A stretch of DNA of 64,000 bases, taken from Parablautia intestinalis. GTDB taxonomy: Bacteria; Bacillota; Clostridia; Lachnospirales; Lachnospiraceae. Below, in pieces: positions 38,120 to 47,739 of this stretch. Below the pieces are notes generated by a model. The model searched no databases and was not told where the DNA came from. It worked only from the letters and a program-made list of their open reading frames with translations. The translations under genes were made by a program, and so were the position numbers. The stretch spans positions 1 to 64,000 of the forward strand of contig RAYQ01000004.1 of the NCBI GenBank assembly GCA_003612395.1, in the 5' to 3' direction. Numbering within the stretch: position 1 is the stretch's first letter; each line of letters starts with the position of its first letter.

Positions 38120-39286
38120 ATGAAATTGCAGGTATCAGACAGAATGAAAGCTTATGAGGAGGGAATTTTTCAGCTCCTTAATGAAAAGAAGGAGGAGGTG
38201 GAGAAATCCGGCAGGAAGGTCTACAATCTTTCAGTGGGCACGCCTGATTTCCCCACGGAGTCTCATATTATAGAGGCAGTGACAGAGGCAGCAAAGGATC
38301 CTGCCAATTATAAATATGCCCTTAAAATGCTTCCTGAGCTTGCCGGTGCGGTGATAGATCGGTTTAGGAAGCGTTATCATGTGGAATTAAGTGAAAAGGA
38401 AATCACGGATGTATACGGTTCCCAGGAAGGGATTGCCCACATTGGTCTGTCCCTATGTAATCCGGATGATATTGTTCTTGTGCCGGATCCCGGGTATCCT
38501 ATCTTTTCCATAGGACCGTCACTGGCAATGGCGGATGTGCGCACTTATGAGCTGAAACCGGAAAACCATTATCTGCCGAAGCTTTCCGATATTGATGAGG
38601 AAATTTGCAGAAAAACAAGGTTTATGATTGTTTCCTATCCTTTAAATCCTATCTGTAAGATAGCGCCGGATTCCTTTTATGAGGAACTCATTCCATGGGC
38701 TAAAAAGCACGATATTATCATTGTTCATGACAATGCATACTCTGACATCATATATGACGGACATGTAGGGAAATCCATTTTGCAGTTTGAAGGGGCAAAG
38801 GAAAACTGTGTGGAATTTTATTCTCTGTCTAAGAGTTTTTGCTATACGGGCGCAAGAATGGGCTTTCTTGTCGGAAACGAATATCTTGTACAGAATTTTA
38901 AAAAGCTCCGCTCACAGATAGACTATGGCACCTTTCTGCCGGTGCAGTACGGCGCAATTGCCGCTTTAAAGGGTCCGGATGAAGGCGTTTTCAAGCGGTG
39001 TGCGGAATATCAGCGTAGAAGGGATGCACTTTGCGGCGGCCTTCGCAAAATAGGCTGGAACATTCCCGACAGTGAGGGAACAATGTTTGCCTGGGGAAAA
39101 ATCCCAAAAGGCTATTCGGATGATGTTGCTTTTGTAATGGAGCTGCTTGAAAAATCAGGAGTTTTGTGTACCCCGGGAAGCAGCTTCGGAAAACTTGGAA
39201 AGGGGCATGTACGGTTTGCTCTTACCATGCCGGTGGAAGAAATTGAGAAGGCAGTTGATGCAGTTGCAGAATCGGGGATGATCTAA
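38120..39286 (+). CDS. Class I/II PLP-dependent aminotransferase
   Basis: The 388-residue fold type I enzyme has the PLP-anchoring Lys in YSLSKSFCYTGARMGF, the Asn/Asp pair in NPIC and HDNAYSD, and the C-terminal substrate Arg in HVRFALTMP. It resembles DapL/aspartate-type aminotransferases, but its actual substrate cannot be read. AAATGAGG precedes ATG by seven bases. It stands alone before the ribonucleotide reductase promoter. Confidence 0.85.
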   Translation: MKLQVSDRMKAYEEGIFQLLNEKKEEVEKSGRKVYNLSVGTPDFPTESHIIEAVTEAAKDPANYKYALKMLPELAGAVIDRFRKRYHVELSEKEITDVYGSQEGIAHIGLSLCNPDDIVLVPDPGYPIFSIGPSLAMADVRTYELKPENHYLPKLSDIDEEICRKTRFMIVSYPLNPICKIAPDSFYEELIPWAKKHDIIIVHDNAYSDIIYDGHVGKSILQFEGAKENCVEFYSLSKSFCYTGARMGFLVGNEYLVQNFKKLRSQIDYGTFLPVQYGAIAALKGPDEGVFKRCAEYQRRRDALCGGLRKIGWNIPDSEGTMFAWGKIPKGYSDDVAFVMELLEKSGVLCTPGSSFGKLGKGHVRFALTMPVEEIEKAVDAVAESGMI

Positions 39287-39303
39287 TATAGATTTTTTAT
39301 CTG

Positions 39304-39332
39304 TTGACAGCCGGTGGTTCTTTCTTTATACT
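39304..39332 (+). promoter_or_regulatory. Strong promoter of nrdD
   Basis: TTGACA (39304-39309), a 17-base spacer and TATACT (39327-39332), nearly consensus. The leader of about 100 bases is AT-rich with partial inverted repeats; a NrdR box is plausible here but I could not identify one with confidence. Confidence 0.75.
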
Positions 39333-39436
39333 AGACTATAACGCTATATTTTGATGTTATATTTGAGCTTTTTACCAGATATAGTATTTTGTGCGGTGTA
39401 GCGTTAAGAAATGTGGGTGAGAATGGAGGAATAGAA

Positions 39437-41614
39437 GTGAGCGAATTACAGGAAAATTCTGCTAATTATGGGGAAGAATTTCAGCCGCAGCTGAACGTGA
39501 AAGTTATTAAAAAGGATGGAAGCCTTGAAGCGTTCAACGTACAGAAGGTGGTTGATGCTGTGGGAAAGAGCGCCTATCGGGCACTTACAAAGTTTACGGA
39601 TGAGGAAAAGAGACATATTTGCCAGTATGTGATTGACAAGGTAAACGAGATGGAAAATGATAAAATTCCTATTCCGATTATGCACAATATTGTGGAAAGC
39701 GCTCTTGAGGAAGTAAAACCCATTGTTGCGAAAAGCTATCGTGATTATCGCAATTACAAGCAGGATTTTGTCCGTATGATGGACGATGTATACAAAAAAA
39801 GCCAGTCTATTATGTATGTTGGGGATAAAGAAAACGCCAATACGGACAGCGCTCTTGTTTCCACCAAAAGAAGCCTGATTTTTAACCAGTTTAACAAGGA
39901 ATTGTATCAGAAATTTTTTATGACCACGGAGGAGATCCAGGCATGTCGTGACGGTTATATTTATGTGCACGATATGTCTGCAAGGCGGGATACCATGAAC
40001 TGCTGCCTTTTTGATGTCTCAAGCGTGCTGACAGGCGGTTTTGAGATGGGAAATATCTGGTATAATGAGCCAAAGACTCTTGACGTGGCTTTTGACGTAA
40101 TTGGCGATATTGTTTTAAGCGCTGCCAGCCAGCAGTACGGCGGATTTACGGTTCCTGAGGTGGACAAGATTTTAGAGCCTTATGCGAAAAAAACCTTTGC
40201 AAAAAGCCTTAATAAATACAGAGAGCTTGGCATAGAAGAAGAAAGAGCAAGAAAGGAAGCCTATGGGGATGTAAAGCGGGAGTTTGAACAGGGCTTTCAG
40301 GGATGGGAATATAAATTTAATACCGTAGCCTCAAGCCGTGGCGATTACCCCTTTATTACGGTGACGGCGGGAATCGGCACCGGAGAATTTGCAAAGATGG
40401 CTACGATTTCTCTTTTGGATGTCAGAAGATGCGGGCAGGGGAAAGAAGAGTGCAAAAAGCCGGTTCTTTTTCCCAAAATTGTTTTTTTGTATGATGAAAA
40501 CCTTCATGGTCCCGGAAAGGAACTGGAGGATGTATTTGAAGCCGGTGTAAAGTGCTCGGCCAAGACAATGTATCCTGACTGGCTTTCTTTGTCCGGCAAG
40601 GGGTATATTGCAAGTATGTATAAGCGGTATGGAAAGGTGATTTCTCCTATGGGATGCCGTGCTTTTCTCTCTCCCTGGTATGAAAGGGGCGGTATGCACC
40701 CGGCAGATGAGAAAGATACGCCTGTTTTTGTAGGCCGCTTTAATGTTGGCGCAGTTTCCCTCCATTTGCCTATGATTTTGGCAAAGGCAAGACAGGAGAG
40801 CCGTGATTTCTATGAAGTACTGGATTACTATTTAAATTTGATTCGCCAGCTTCATATCAGAACTTATGCTTACCTTGGGGAGATGCGTGCGTCCACCAAT
40901 CCCCTTGCTTACTGTGAGGGCGGTTTTTTGGGAGGCCATTTAAAGCTGTCAGATAAGATCAAACCTATTTTAAAAACCGCTACCGCCAGCTTTGGAATTA
41001 CTGCTTTTAATGAACTGCAGGAGCTGTATAATGGGAAATCGCTGGTGGAGGACGGCGCTTTTGCACTGGAGGTTTTGGAGCATATCAACCAGAAAATCAG
41101 TGAATATAAAGAAAAAGACGGCCATCTTTACGCTATTTACGGAACACCTGCCGAAAGTCTTTGCGGTCTTCAGGTAAAGCAGTTCCGGGCAAAATACGGA
41201 ATTATTGAGGGGGTTTCTGACAGAGAATATGTTTCCAACAGCTTTCACTGTCATGTAACGGAAGATATTACTCCTATTCAGAAACAGGATTTGGAATATC
41301 GTTTCTGGGAACTGTCAAATGGCGGCAAGATTCAGTATGTGAAATATCCTATTGATTATAATATAGATGCTATTAAGACCTTAATCCGCAGGGCTATGGA
41401 TATGGGCTTTTATGAAGGGGTAAACTTGTCCCTTGCATACTGTGACGACTGTGGTCATCAGGAACTGGAAATGGATGTATGCCCGGTGTGCGGAAGCAAG
41501 AATTTAACCAAAATAGAACGGATGAATGGTTATCTTTCCTATTCGAGAGTACATGGAGATACCAGGCTGAATGAGGCTAAAATGGCAGAGATTGCAGAAA
41601 GGAAGAGCATGTAA
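39437..41614 (+). CDS. nrdD: Anaerobic ribonucleoside-triphosphate reductase
   Basis: The 725-residue class III enzyme reduces ribonucleoside triphosphates by a glycyl radical. It has an N-terminal ATP cone for allosteric control (KKDGSLEAFNVQKV), the ten-stranded barrel, four zinc cysteines (CDDCG and CPVCG) and the glycyl-radical loop around RMNGYL. GTG 39437 follows GGAGGA at six bases. nrdG, its activase, follows four bases after the stop. Confidence 0.95.
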   Translation: MSELQENSANYGEEFQPQLNVKVIKKDGSLEAFNVQKVVDAVGKSAYRALTKFTDEEKRHICQYVIDKVNEMENDKIPIPIMHNIVESALEEVKPIVAKSYRDYRNYKQDFVRMMDDVYKKSQSIMYVGDKENANTDSALVSTKRSLIFNQFNKELYQKFFMTTEEIQACRDGYIYVHDMSARRDTMNCCLFDVSSVLTGGFEMGNIWYNEPKTLDVAFDVIGDIVLSAASQQYGGFTVPEVDKILEPYAKKTFAKSLNKYRELGIEEERARKEAYGDVKREFEQGFQGWEYKFNTVASSRGDYPFITVTAGIGTGEFAKMATISLLDVRRCGQGKEECKKPVLFPKIVFLYDENLHGPGKELEDVFEAGVKCSAKTMYPDWLSLSGKGYIASMYKRYGKVISPMGCRAFLSPWYERGGMHPADEKDTPVFVGRFNVGAVSLHLPMILAKARQESRDFYEVLDYYLNLIRQLHIRTYAYLGEMRASTNPLAYCEGGFLGGHLKLSDKIKPILKTATASFGITAFNELQELYNGKSLVEDGAFALEVLEHINQKISEYKEKDGHLYAIYGTPAESLCGLQVKQFRAKYGIIEGVSDREYVSNSFHCHVTEDITPIQKQDLEYRFWELSNGGKIQYVKYPIDYNIDAIKTLIRRAMDMGFYEGVNLSLAYCDDCGHQELEMDVCPVCGSKNLTKIERMNGYLSYSRVHGDTRLNEAKMAEIAERKSM

Positions 41615-41618
41615 CCAG

Positions 41619-42128
41619 ATGAGATATCACAATATTACAAAAGACGATATGCTAAACGGCGATGGACTTCGTGTGGTGCTGTGGGTCTCCGGATGCTCTC
41701 ACTGCTGCAAAGAATGCCAAAATCCCGTAACATGGGATCCGGCAGGAGGACTTCTCTTTGATGAGGAGGCAAGGCAGGAAATTTTTGAGCAGCTTGATAA
41801 ACCTTATATTTCCGGTATTACCTTTTCTGGCGGGGATCCCCTTCATGCAGCCAACCGGCTGGATGTAAGGAATCTGATCAGGGAAATAAAAGAAAAATAT
41901 CCTGACAAAACCATTTGGCTGTATACCGGTGATGTTTGGGAAAATGTTATGCATTATTCCATGATGCAGGATATTGATGTGCTGGTTGACGGTGAATTTC
42001 AAATAGACAAAAAAGACAATAAGCTTCTCTGGAAGGGAAGCAGTAACCAGCGTGTAATTGACGTAAAGGAAACGCTTAAGCAGCCTGACCCGGGGATACC
42101 GGTTCTGCATTGTCAGAATTACGCATAA
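41619..42128 (+). CDS. nrdG: Class III RNR activase
   Basis: The 169-residue radical-SAM enzyme generates the glycyl radical on NrdD from S-adenosylmethionine. The cluster motif is Cys-x3-Cys-x2-Cys in GCSHCCKEC, followed by the SAM-binding FSGGDPL. It begins four bases after nrdD; an open frame overlapping the end of nrdD adds 16 unlikely residues. dUTPase follows. Confidence 0.95.
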   Translation: MRYHNITKDDMLNGDGLRVVLWVSGCSHCCKECQNPVTWDPAGGLLFDEEARQEIFEQLDKPYISGITFSGGDPLHAANRLDVRNLIREIKEKYPDKTIWLYTGDVWENVMHYSMMQDIDVLVDGEFQIDKKDNKLLWKGSSNQRVIDVKETLKQPDPGIPVLHCQNYA

Positions 42129-42144
42129 CAGAAAGGATTTTTTA

Positions 42145-42579
42145 ATGGAGACAATAAAGATAAAATATTTTACGGATAAAATTGACAGGCTGGCCTATAT
42201 AGACGGAAAATCGGACTGGATTGATCTGCGTTCGGCGGAGGATATAGACCTGAAAAAAGGAGAGTTCCGGCTGGTGCCTCTAGGGGTGGCAATGGAACTG
42301 CCTAAAGGGTATGAGGCTCATATTGTACCCAGAAGCTCCACATTTAAAAATTTTGGCATTATCCAGACCAATCATCAGGGAGTGGTGGACTGCTCCTACT
42401 GCGGTGATAATGATCAGTGGTTTATGCCTGTGTATGCTATGCGGGATACCCATATTTCCTGCAATGACAGAATTTGCCAGTTTAGGATTGTACAAAACCA
42501 GCCCAAAATTGTTTTTGAAGAGGTTAACTCTCTTGAGGGAGCTGACCGGGGAGGATTTGGAAGCACCGGAAAACAATAG
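42145..42579 (+). CDS. dut: dUTP diphosphatase
   Basis: The 144-residue trimeric dUTPase hydrolyses dUTP to dUMP, keeping uracil out of DNA. Motif 2 is [11 protein letters not shown], motif 3 with the uracil-binding Asp is [12 protein letters not shown], motif 4 is NDRICQFRI and the C-terminal P-loop-like motif 5 is GGFGSTG. It is the third gene of the nrdD-nrdG transcript, which links it to dNTP supply. Confidence 0.93.
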   Translation: METIKIKYFTDKIDRLAYIDGKSDWIDLRSAEDIDLKKGEFRLVPLGVAMELPKGYEAHIVPRSSTFKNFGIIQTNHQGVVDCSYCGDNDQWFMPVYAMRDTHISCNDRICQFRIVQNQPKIVFEEVNSLEGADRGGFGSTGKQ

Positions 42580-42596
42580 AAGAACTTTTTAAAATT

Positions 42597-42627
42597 TGTA
42601 TAAAATTACTCCTTTTGCCACATAATG
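42597..42627 (+). promoter_or_regulatory. Possible sigma-F/G promoter
   Basis: TGTATA (42597-42602), an 18-base spacer and CATAATG (42621-42627) resemble the forespore sigma-G pattern. It is placed correctly for the spore germination gene downstream. Confidence 0.4.
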
Positions 42628-42710
42628 CTAACAAAATGCTTTGTAAAAACTGCGTATAGTAAAGTGCAGCATCTGCAGGAAATGCATTTGTGACGGAAAG
42701 GAGTTTTTTT

Positions 42711-44129
42711 ATGGAAACAAAGAAAATGAGCACCTCACTTTCTGAGAATATGAATTATTTAAACGATTATCTGTCTGTAGGTACCAACTTTGATATTGTT
42801 TACCGTGTCATACGAATCGGAGGCCGGGAAGCATGTATGTACTTTATTGATGGCTTCTGCAAGGACGAGCTGATGCAGAAGATGCTCCAATACTTTATGG
42901 ATATCAAAGAGGAGGAAATGCCGGGAAGCGCTCATGAAATGTCTAAAACAAGCCTTCCTTATGTGGAGGTGGATCTGAAAGATGACTGGGATCAGATTAC
43001 CTATTTTATTATGTCAGGGGTATTTGCTCTTTTTGTTGATGGATATGATAAATGTCTGCTGATTGACTCAAGGACTTACCCGGCCAGAAGTGTGTCAGAG
43101 CCGGAAAAAGATAAAGTGCTGCGCGGGTCAAAGGATGGCTTTGTGGAAACAATTGTGTTTAATACAGCATTGATCCGCAGGAGAATCAGAAGCTGTGAGC
43201 TTCGCATGGAAATGCTTCATGCAGGCAACAGCTCCCAGACGGATATCGTACTTTGTTATATGGATACCAGAGTGGACCACAACTTTTTAAATAAGCTGAA
43301 GCAGCGTATAAGTGAAATCCAGGTAGACGCTCTTACTATGAACCAGGAGAGCCTTGCGGAATGCCTTTATAAAAAGAAGTGGTACAATCCTTTTCCCAAA
43401 TTCAAATTTACAGAAAGGCCGGATACCGCTTCTGCCCAGATTTTGGAAGGAGATATTGTAATTCTGGTAGACAATTCGCCATCGGCGATGATTGCGCCTA
43501 CTTCCATTTTTGATATTGTGGAGGAGGCGGATGATTATTATTTCCCGCCTATCACAGGAACTTATCTGCGTCTTTCCAGATTTTTAATTGCCATTTTAAC
43601 TTATTTTATGACCCCCACTTTTTTGCTGCTCATGCAAAGGCCTGAGTGGATTCCTTCAGGGTTTGAATTCATTATGGTAAAAGAACCCACCAACATTCCA
43701 CTGATATGGCAGTTTTTGCTTTTGGAGCTGGCCATAGACGGCCTGCGGCTGGCGGCAGTGAACACGCCTAATATGCTGAGTACACCTTTAAGTGTCATGG
43801 CAGCGCTGGTATTAGGAGAGTTTTCCGTAAACAGCGGCTGGTTCAATGCAGAGGTGATGCTGTATATGGCCTTTGTGGCAATTGCTAATTATACCCAGGC
43901 CAGCTATGAGCTTAGCTATGCCCTTAAGTTTATGCGTATCATTAACCTGATTCTGACGGCAATTTTTGGTGTGTGGGGCTATATTGCCGCGGTTGTTCTG
44001 CTGATCCTTGCAATCGCAACCAATAAGACCATATCGGGCAAAAGCTATATCTATCCGCTGCTGCCTTTTAACTTAAAGCAGCTCTCAAAAAGACTATTCC
44101 GGTACAGACTGCCGGGGTCTAGAGAATAA
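42711..44129 (+). CDS. spoVAF: SpoVAF/GerA-family spore germination protein
   Basis: The 472-residue membrane protein belongs to the GerA A-subunit family: a soluble N-terminal half with the conserved SVGTNFDI and GDIVILVDNSP regions, then about five membrane helices. It lacks the low-complexity N-terminal repeats of nutrient receptor A subunits and stands without B or C subunits, which favours SpoVAF over a GerA receptor. It would act in the spore inner membrane. AAAGGAG precedes ATG 42711. Confidence 0.82.
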   Translation: METKKMSTSLSENMNYLNDYLSVGTNFDIVYRVIRIGGREACMYFIDGFCKDELMQKMLQYFMDIKEEEMPGSAHEMSKTSLPYVEVDLKDDWDQITYFIMSGVFALFVDGYDKCLLIDSRTYPARSVSEPEKDKVLRGSKDGFVETIVFNTALIRRRIRSCELRMEMLHAGNSSQTDIVLCYMDTRVDHNFLNKLKQRISEIQVDALTMNQESLAECLYKKKWYNPFPKFKFTERPDTASAQILEGDIVILVDNSPSAMIAPTSIFDIVEEADDYYFPPITGTYLRLSRFLIAILTYFMTPTFLLLMQRPEWIPSGFEFIMVKEPTNIPLIWQFLLLELAIDGLRLAAVNTPNMLSTPLSVMAALVLGEFSVNSGWFNAEVMLYMAFVAIANYTQASYELSYALKFMRIINLILTAIFGVWGYIAAVVLLILAIATNKTISGKSYIYPLLPFNLKQLSKRLFRYRLPGSRE

Positions 44130-44211
44130 CAAACGCTTATTAGCTTATTGTAACAAACGCTTATTAGCTTATTGTAACAAACGCGGCCGCGCTCCGCGAG
44201 CCAACTTATTG
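44127..44211 (+). repeat. Tandem 24-bp and 37-bp repeats
   Basis: Two identical 24-bp units (44127-44150, 44151-44174) are followed by a 37-bp unit (44175-44211). The last aligns with the triplet repeat after ilvC (shared CAAACGC at the start and GCGAGCCA then CTTATTG at the end); the 24-bp units look like the same repeat with 13 bases missing. The first unit includes the spoVAF stop codon. Confidence 0.75.
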
Positions 44212-44216
44212 CAACA

Positions 44217-44247
44217 AAATACTGCCACGCATCGCGTGGCAGTATTT
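44217..44247. terminator. Bidirectional terminator
   Basis: A perfect 14-bp stem (AAATACTGCCACGC and complement, loop ATC) between the convergent spoVAF and ferredoxin-like genes, with A-rich and T-rich flanks. Confidence 0.85.
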
Positions 44248-44280
44248 GCTGCAAGATTTGCTTGTAAAAGTATAGTAAAA

Positions 44281-44475
44281 TTATTTTTCCTGTCCGACAG
44301 TAAATTCGTCTACCAGGTGCCGGATATTTTCAATACAGGATCCGCACACAGTGCCGGCGCCCGTGGCTTCCTGCACATCTTCAAGGGTTTTCGCCCCGGC
44401 ATCAATAGCTGCCTTAATCATACCATTTGTGACATTCATGCAATAACAAACTGTTTTTTCCATATCCATATTCAT
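44281..44475 (-). CDS. BFD-like [2Fe-2S]-binding protein
   Basis: This 64-residue protein has the BFD-like arrangement C-x-C (CYC) then, about 32 residues later, CGSC, which binds a [2Fe-2S] cluster. Relatives include bacterioferritin-associated ferredoxin and domains of copper chaperones and nitrite reductases, so it may carry electrons or regulate iron release; no bacterioferritin is nearby. ATG 44475 follows AAAGGA at about six bases. Confidence 0.8.
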   Translation of the reverse strand: MNMDMEKTVCYCMNVTNGMIKAAIDAGAKTLEDVQEATGAGTVCGSCIENIRHLVDEFTVGQEK

Positions 44476-44584
44476 TAACCGTCCTTTCAGAGACAGCATG
44501 TGCAGGTAGAAATTATTTTATACCTTGTACGCAGAAACGGTAGATTATTATCCGCTGATAAAAAATCAGATGAATGATGCATCA

Positions 44585-45790
44585 TTAAGTTGCTGCCAGT
44601 CTTTTGTCCATAATATAACTTAACAGTTCATCAGCCACATCTTCTTTGCTCATAATAGGGAGCTCTATGGTATCTTCCTTTGAAAGCAGTGTTACAATAT
44701 TTGTATCTGTGCCAAATCCGGCGCCCTCCTGCCTTAAGTTATTTGCCACAATCAGATCCAAATTCTTCCGTTCCAGCTTGGCGCGGGAATTTTCAATCAT
44801 ATTTTCCGTTTCCATAGAAAAACCGCATAAAAACTGGCCGGCCTTTTTGTGTGCGCCGAGAAAGCCAAGAATATCCTCCGTCCGCTCCAGCTCAATATCT
44901 ATATCGCCGTTTTTTTTCTTGACCTTTTGCTCTGCTACATATTTCGGACGATAGTCTGCCACAGCGGCGGCCTTGATGATAATATCCTGTTCGGAAGCAG
45001 ACGCCTTAACCGCATCAGCCATATCCTGTGCCGATTCAATCTCTATGGTGTGAACATCCATAGGCGGCGTGAGAGTGGTTTTTCCGGTAACCAATGTTAC
45101 TTTCGCCCCGCGCATCATAGCTGCTCTTGCAATGGCATACCCCATTTTTCCGGTAGAATGATTGCTGATATAGCGCACTGGATCAATCCTTTCACGGGTT
45201 GGCCCTGCCGTGACCAATAATTTAACACCTGTCATATCTTTGGGCTGAAGCGCTTTGACAATGTATTCAAACAGTAACTCCGGCTCCGGCATCTTACCTT
45301 CTCCGGTATCGCCGCAGGCCAAATATCCAGTGGCGGGGGTGATAACCTCCATGCCATAGCGCGCTAACACTTTCATGTTGTCCTGCACAATGGGATTTTG
45401 GAACATACGCGTATTCATGGCAGGCGCAAAGATTTTAGGACACTGGCAGGCAAGGAGGGTGGTAGTCAGCATGTCATCTGCAATGCCGTGGGCTGCTTTG
45501 GCGATTACATTGGCGGAGGCAGGGGCGACCAGAAATACATCTGTCTGCTTTGCCAGGGAGACATGTTCCACACTGTGCTGGAAATTGCGGTCAAAGGTAT
45601 CAATCAGGCACTTGTTGCCGGTCAGCGCTTCAAAGGTAACAGGATGGATAAAGGAGGTGGCGTTCCTGGTCATAATAACAGTAATATCGGCCCCCTGTTT
45701 TTTCAACATACTGGCTAAAGATGCAATTTTGTAAGCGGCAATACTTCCGGTAACGCCAAGCAAAATATGTTTTCCTTTTAACATTTTCAT
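44585..45790 (-). CDS. coaBC: Phosphopantothenoylcysteine synthase/decarboxylase
   Basis: The 401-residue bifunctional enzyme makes 4'-phosphopantetheine for coenzyme A. The N-terminal flavin decarboxylase (CoaC) has GVTGSIAAYK, the catalytic His in the SVEHVSL stretch, PAMNTRMF and ACGDTGEGKMPE. The C-terminal CTP-dependent synthetase (CoaB) has TAGPTRERIDPVRYISN. It follows coaX by 21 bases on the same strand. Confidence 0.95.
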   Translation of the reverse strand: MKMLKGKHILLGVTGSIAAYKIASLASMLKKQGADITVIMTRNATSFIHPVTFEALTGNKCLIDTFDRNFQHSVEHVSLAKQTDVFLVAPASANVIAKAAHGIADDMLTTTLLACQCPKIFAPAMNTRMFQNPIVQDNMKVLARYGMEVITPATGYLACGDTGEGKMPEPELLFEYIVKALQPKDMTGVKLLVTAGPTRERIDPVRYISNHSTGKMGYAIARAAMMRGAKVTLVTGKTTLTPPMDVHTIEIESAQDMADAVKASASEQDIIIKAAAVADYRPKYVAEQKVKKKNGDIDIELERTEDILGFLGAHKKAGQFLCGFSMETENMIENSRAKLERKNLDLIVANNLRQEGAGFGTDTNIVTLLSKEDTIELPIMSKEDVADELLSYIMDKRLAAT

Positions 45791-45811
45791 TTCATCCCTT
45801 TCCGCACCTGC

Positions 45812-46588
45812 TCAGGCTTTTAAATCCATATTTTTCTTATAAATAATTTCCAGTCCTTTTAAAGTAAGCTCGTTGTCGCAGGTAATTTTTTTCTTGCAGC
45901 AGGGAACAATATGGCATGCCAGACCGCCAGTGGCAACTACCGGCGCCTGGTATCCCAATTCGTCCCATATGCGGTCAATCATACCGTCTATACAGGCGGC
46001 CTGTCCCATGATAATACCGCTTTTCATACAGTCAATGGTGTTTGTGCCGATAACCTTTTTAGGCGCCTCTAAACTGATTCGGGGCAGCTGGGAAGTGCGG
46101 TCTACCAGAGACTCCAGCGATACCTTTACACCGGGTAAAATCATTCCGCCGATATAATTTTTGTTTTTATCCACTACACTGATGGTGGTAGCCGTTCCCA
46201 TATCAATCATGATAATGGGTGCGCCATAATATTTAAGGCCGGCAACCGCATTGACAATCAGATCGGAACCAACCTGTCCCGGATTATCCATCAAAATATT
46301 CAGGCCGGTTTTTACCCCAGGGCCTACGAGAAGGGGAGAGATATGGAAAAGCTTTTCCATGGCGTTTTTCACGATATTATTTAAAGGGGGTACCACGGAT
46401 GCAATGATGCATCCTGTAATTTCTTTCATTTTGACTTTATAAAGCTCCAGAAGAGTTTTAAATTCTACCACATATTCCAGTTCGGTCTTGGAAATGTCGG
46501 TAGAAACTCTTTCTACAAAGGAAATTTTATCCTGGGTTATACATCCGATTACAATATTTGTATTTCCGATATCTATCGCTAAAATCAT
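45812..46588 (-). CDS. coaX: Type III pantothenate kinase
   Basis: The 258-residue ASKHA-fold kinase phosphorylates pantothenate, the first step of CoA synthesis. It has DIGNTNIVIG at the N-terminus, GPGVKTGL, and DMGTATT for phosphate binding. This type is not feedback-inhibited by CoA. Neighbours are the ECF component upstream and coaBC downstream, so transport and the first steps are probably cotranscribed. Confidence 0.95.
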   Translation of the reverse strand: MILAIDIGNTNIVIGCITQDKISFVERVSTDISKTELEYVVEFKTLLELYKVKMKEITGCIIASVVPPLNNIVKNAMEKLFHISPLLVGPGVKTGLNILMDNPGQVGSDLIVNAVAGLKYYGAPIIMIDMGTATTISVVDKNKNYIGGMILPGVKVSLESLVDRTSQLPRISLEAPKKVIGTNTIDCMKSGIIMGQAACIDGMIDRIWDELGYQAPVVATGGLACHIVPCCKKKITCDNELTLKGLEIIYKKNMDLKA

Positions 46589-46650
46589 GGTAAAAACCTG
46601 CCTTCCTGAAAATATATTTGAACTAAAATTTTGGGATATATTTTTGTGTT

Positions 46651-47502
46651 TTAAATTTTCTGTATAAGCTTATTGGTATGAGAGTGCTGCGCTTTGATTG
46701 GTTTCACCTGTAAAAGCGCCATGCCCACACCGGCAATTAAAATAGCAGCCACAGAAGCTTCCACAATGCCGTTAAAGCTGATAATTCCCATAATTACGTC
46801 AATAACCGTATCGCCCACAATGCCGAGGGCCTGTGCATAGGCATCTTTGTATAAAACAAAAATACCGCTCATGACAAACAGCGTATTCGTAAAGGCTCCC
46901 GCGATCCCCGCATAGGCAAGGGCAGTACCTGTGACGGTCTTTTTCCAGCCTGTCAGGGTCAGTACGATAAACAAAACAGCGCCCCCGATAAGACCGGCTG
47001 CCATACCAATCATTCTGCCGGTATCATTCTTTATCAGGTTACATATAAACGCTCTCAGGGAAACAAATAAAATGAGAGAAACCGCCCCGTTAATTACAAT
47101 ACGCCATACTTTCTGTTCGCTTTTTAAGAGCTTTTGAATCAGAATATACACAAAATAGGGGATGACACCCACCAATATTCTGGGTACAAAGCAGATGTAA
47201 AGGCTTTTAAGGATGCCGGACGGGCCCACAACGTTTGCGGCTAATACCGGCGAAAATACAAAGGCCGATGCGGTAACTGCCTTGAAGGTGTTATTGATAA
47301 AGCTTGTAAAACCAAATACGAATCCTAAGAATGCACCTTTTTTGGGACCTAAAAATAGCGCTCCAAGGATAACCGGGATGTGGATGATGGTTGCATTGAT
47401 GACAACTAACGGGATATATCCTAACGGTGTGAATGCCATTATAATAATAATGGCGGTGAACAGTGCAAGCAGCACAAGTTCATAAGTCTTTTCATTTTTC
47501 AT
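46651..47502 (-). CDS. ECF transporter S component, probably pantothenate
   Basis: The 283-residue membrane protein is a substrate-binding subunit of an energy-coupling factor importer, with about eight hydrophobic segments, longer than the usual 180-200 residues. The N-terminal segment (ALFTAIIIIMAFTPLGYI) is typical of S components. Its position directly before coaX and coaBC suggests pantothenate as the ligand (PanT-like). The EcfA/EcfT module is not in the window. Confidence 0.8.
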   Translation of the reverse strand: MKNEKTYELVLLALFTAIIIIMAFTPLGYIPLVVINATIIHIPVILGALFLGPKKGAFLGFVFGFTSFINNTFKAVTASAFVFSPVLAANVVGPSGILKSLYICFVPRILVGVIPYFVYILIQKLLKSEQKVWRIVINGAVSLILFVSLRAFICNLIKNDTGRMIGMAAGLIGGAVLFIVLTLTGWKKTVTGTALAYAGIAGAFTNTLFVMSGIFVLYKDAYAQALGIVGDTVIDVIMGIISFNGIVEASVAAILIAGVGMALLQVKPIKAQHSHTNKLIQKI

Positions 47503-47739
47503 GGTTCATTTCCTCCTGTTATTATTCTCTTTATGAGATACAATACGGTGTAATAATAACACACAGGTTTTCCCATGGCAAGAAAATGTAATCAACTTTT
47601 CAGGATAAACTCAGGCAGGAGCAAAAAAACTGTAAAAATCTACTACGGGTAGACAATTTAGAGCGAAATCATGTTTATAATCAGAGAAGTAGGTTTTTAT
47701 TTATACATCTGTTTTTACCACATATTAGGAGGAATAGTG

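Noticed and set aside
39333-39436. NrdR boxes in the nrdD leader
   Set aside because: Partial AT-rich inverted repeats exist but none matches the two-box pattern with proper spacing.
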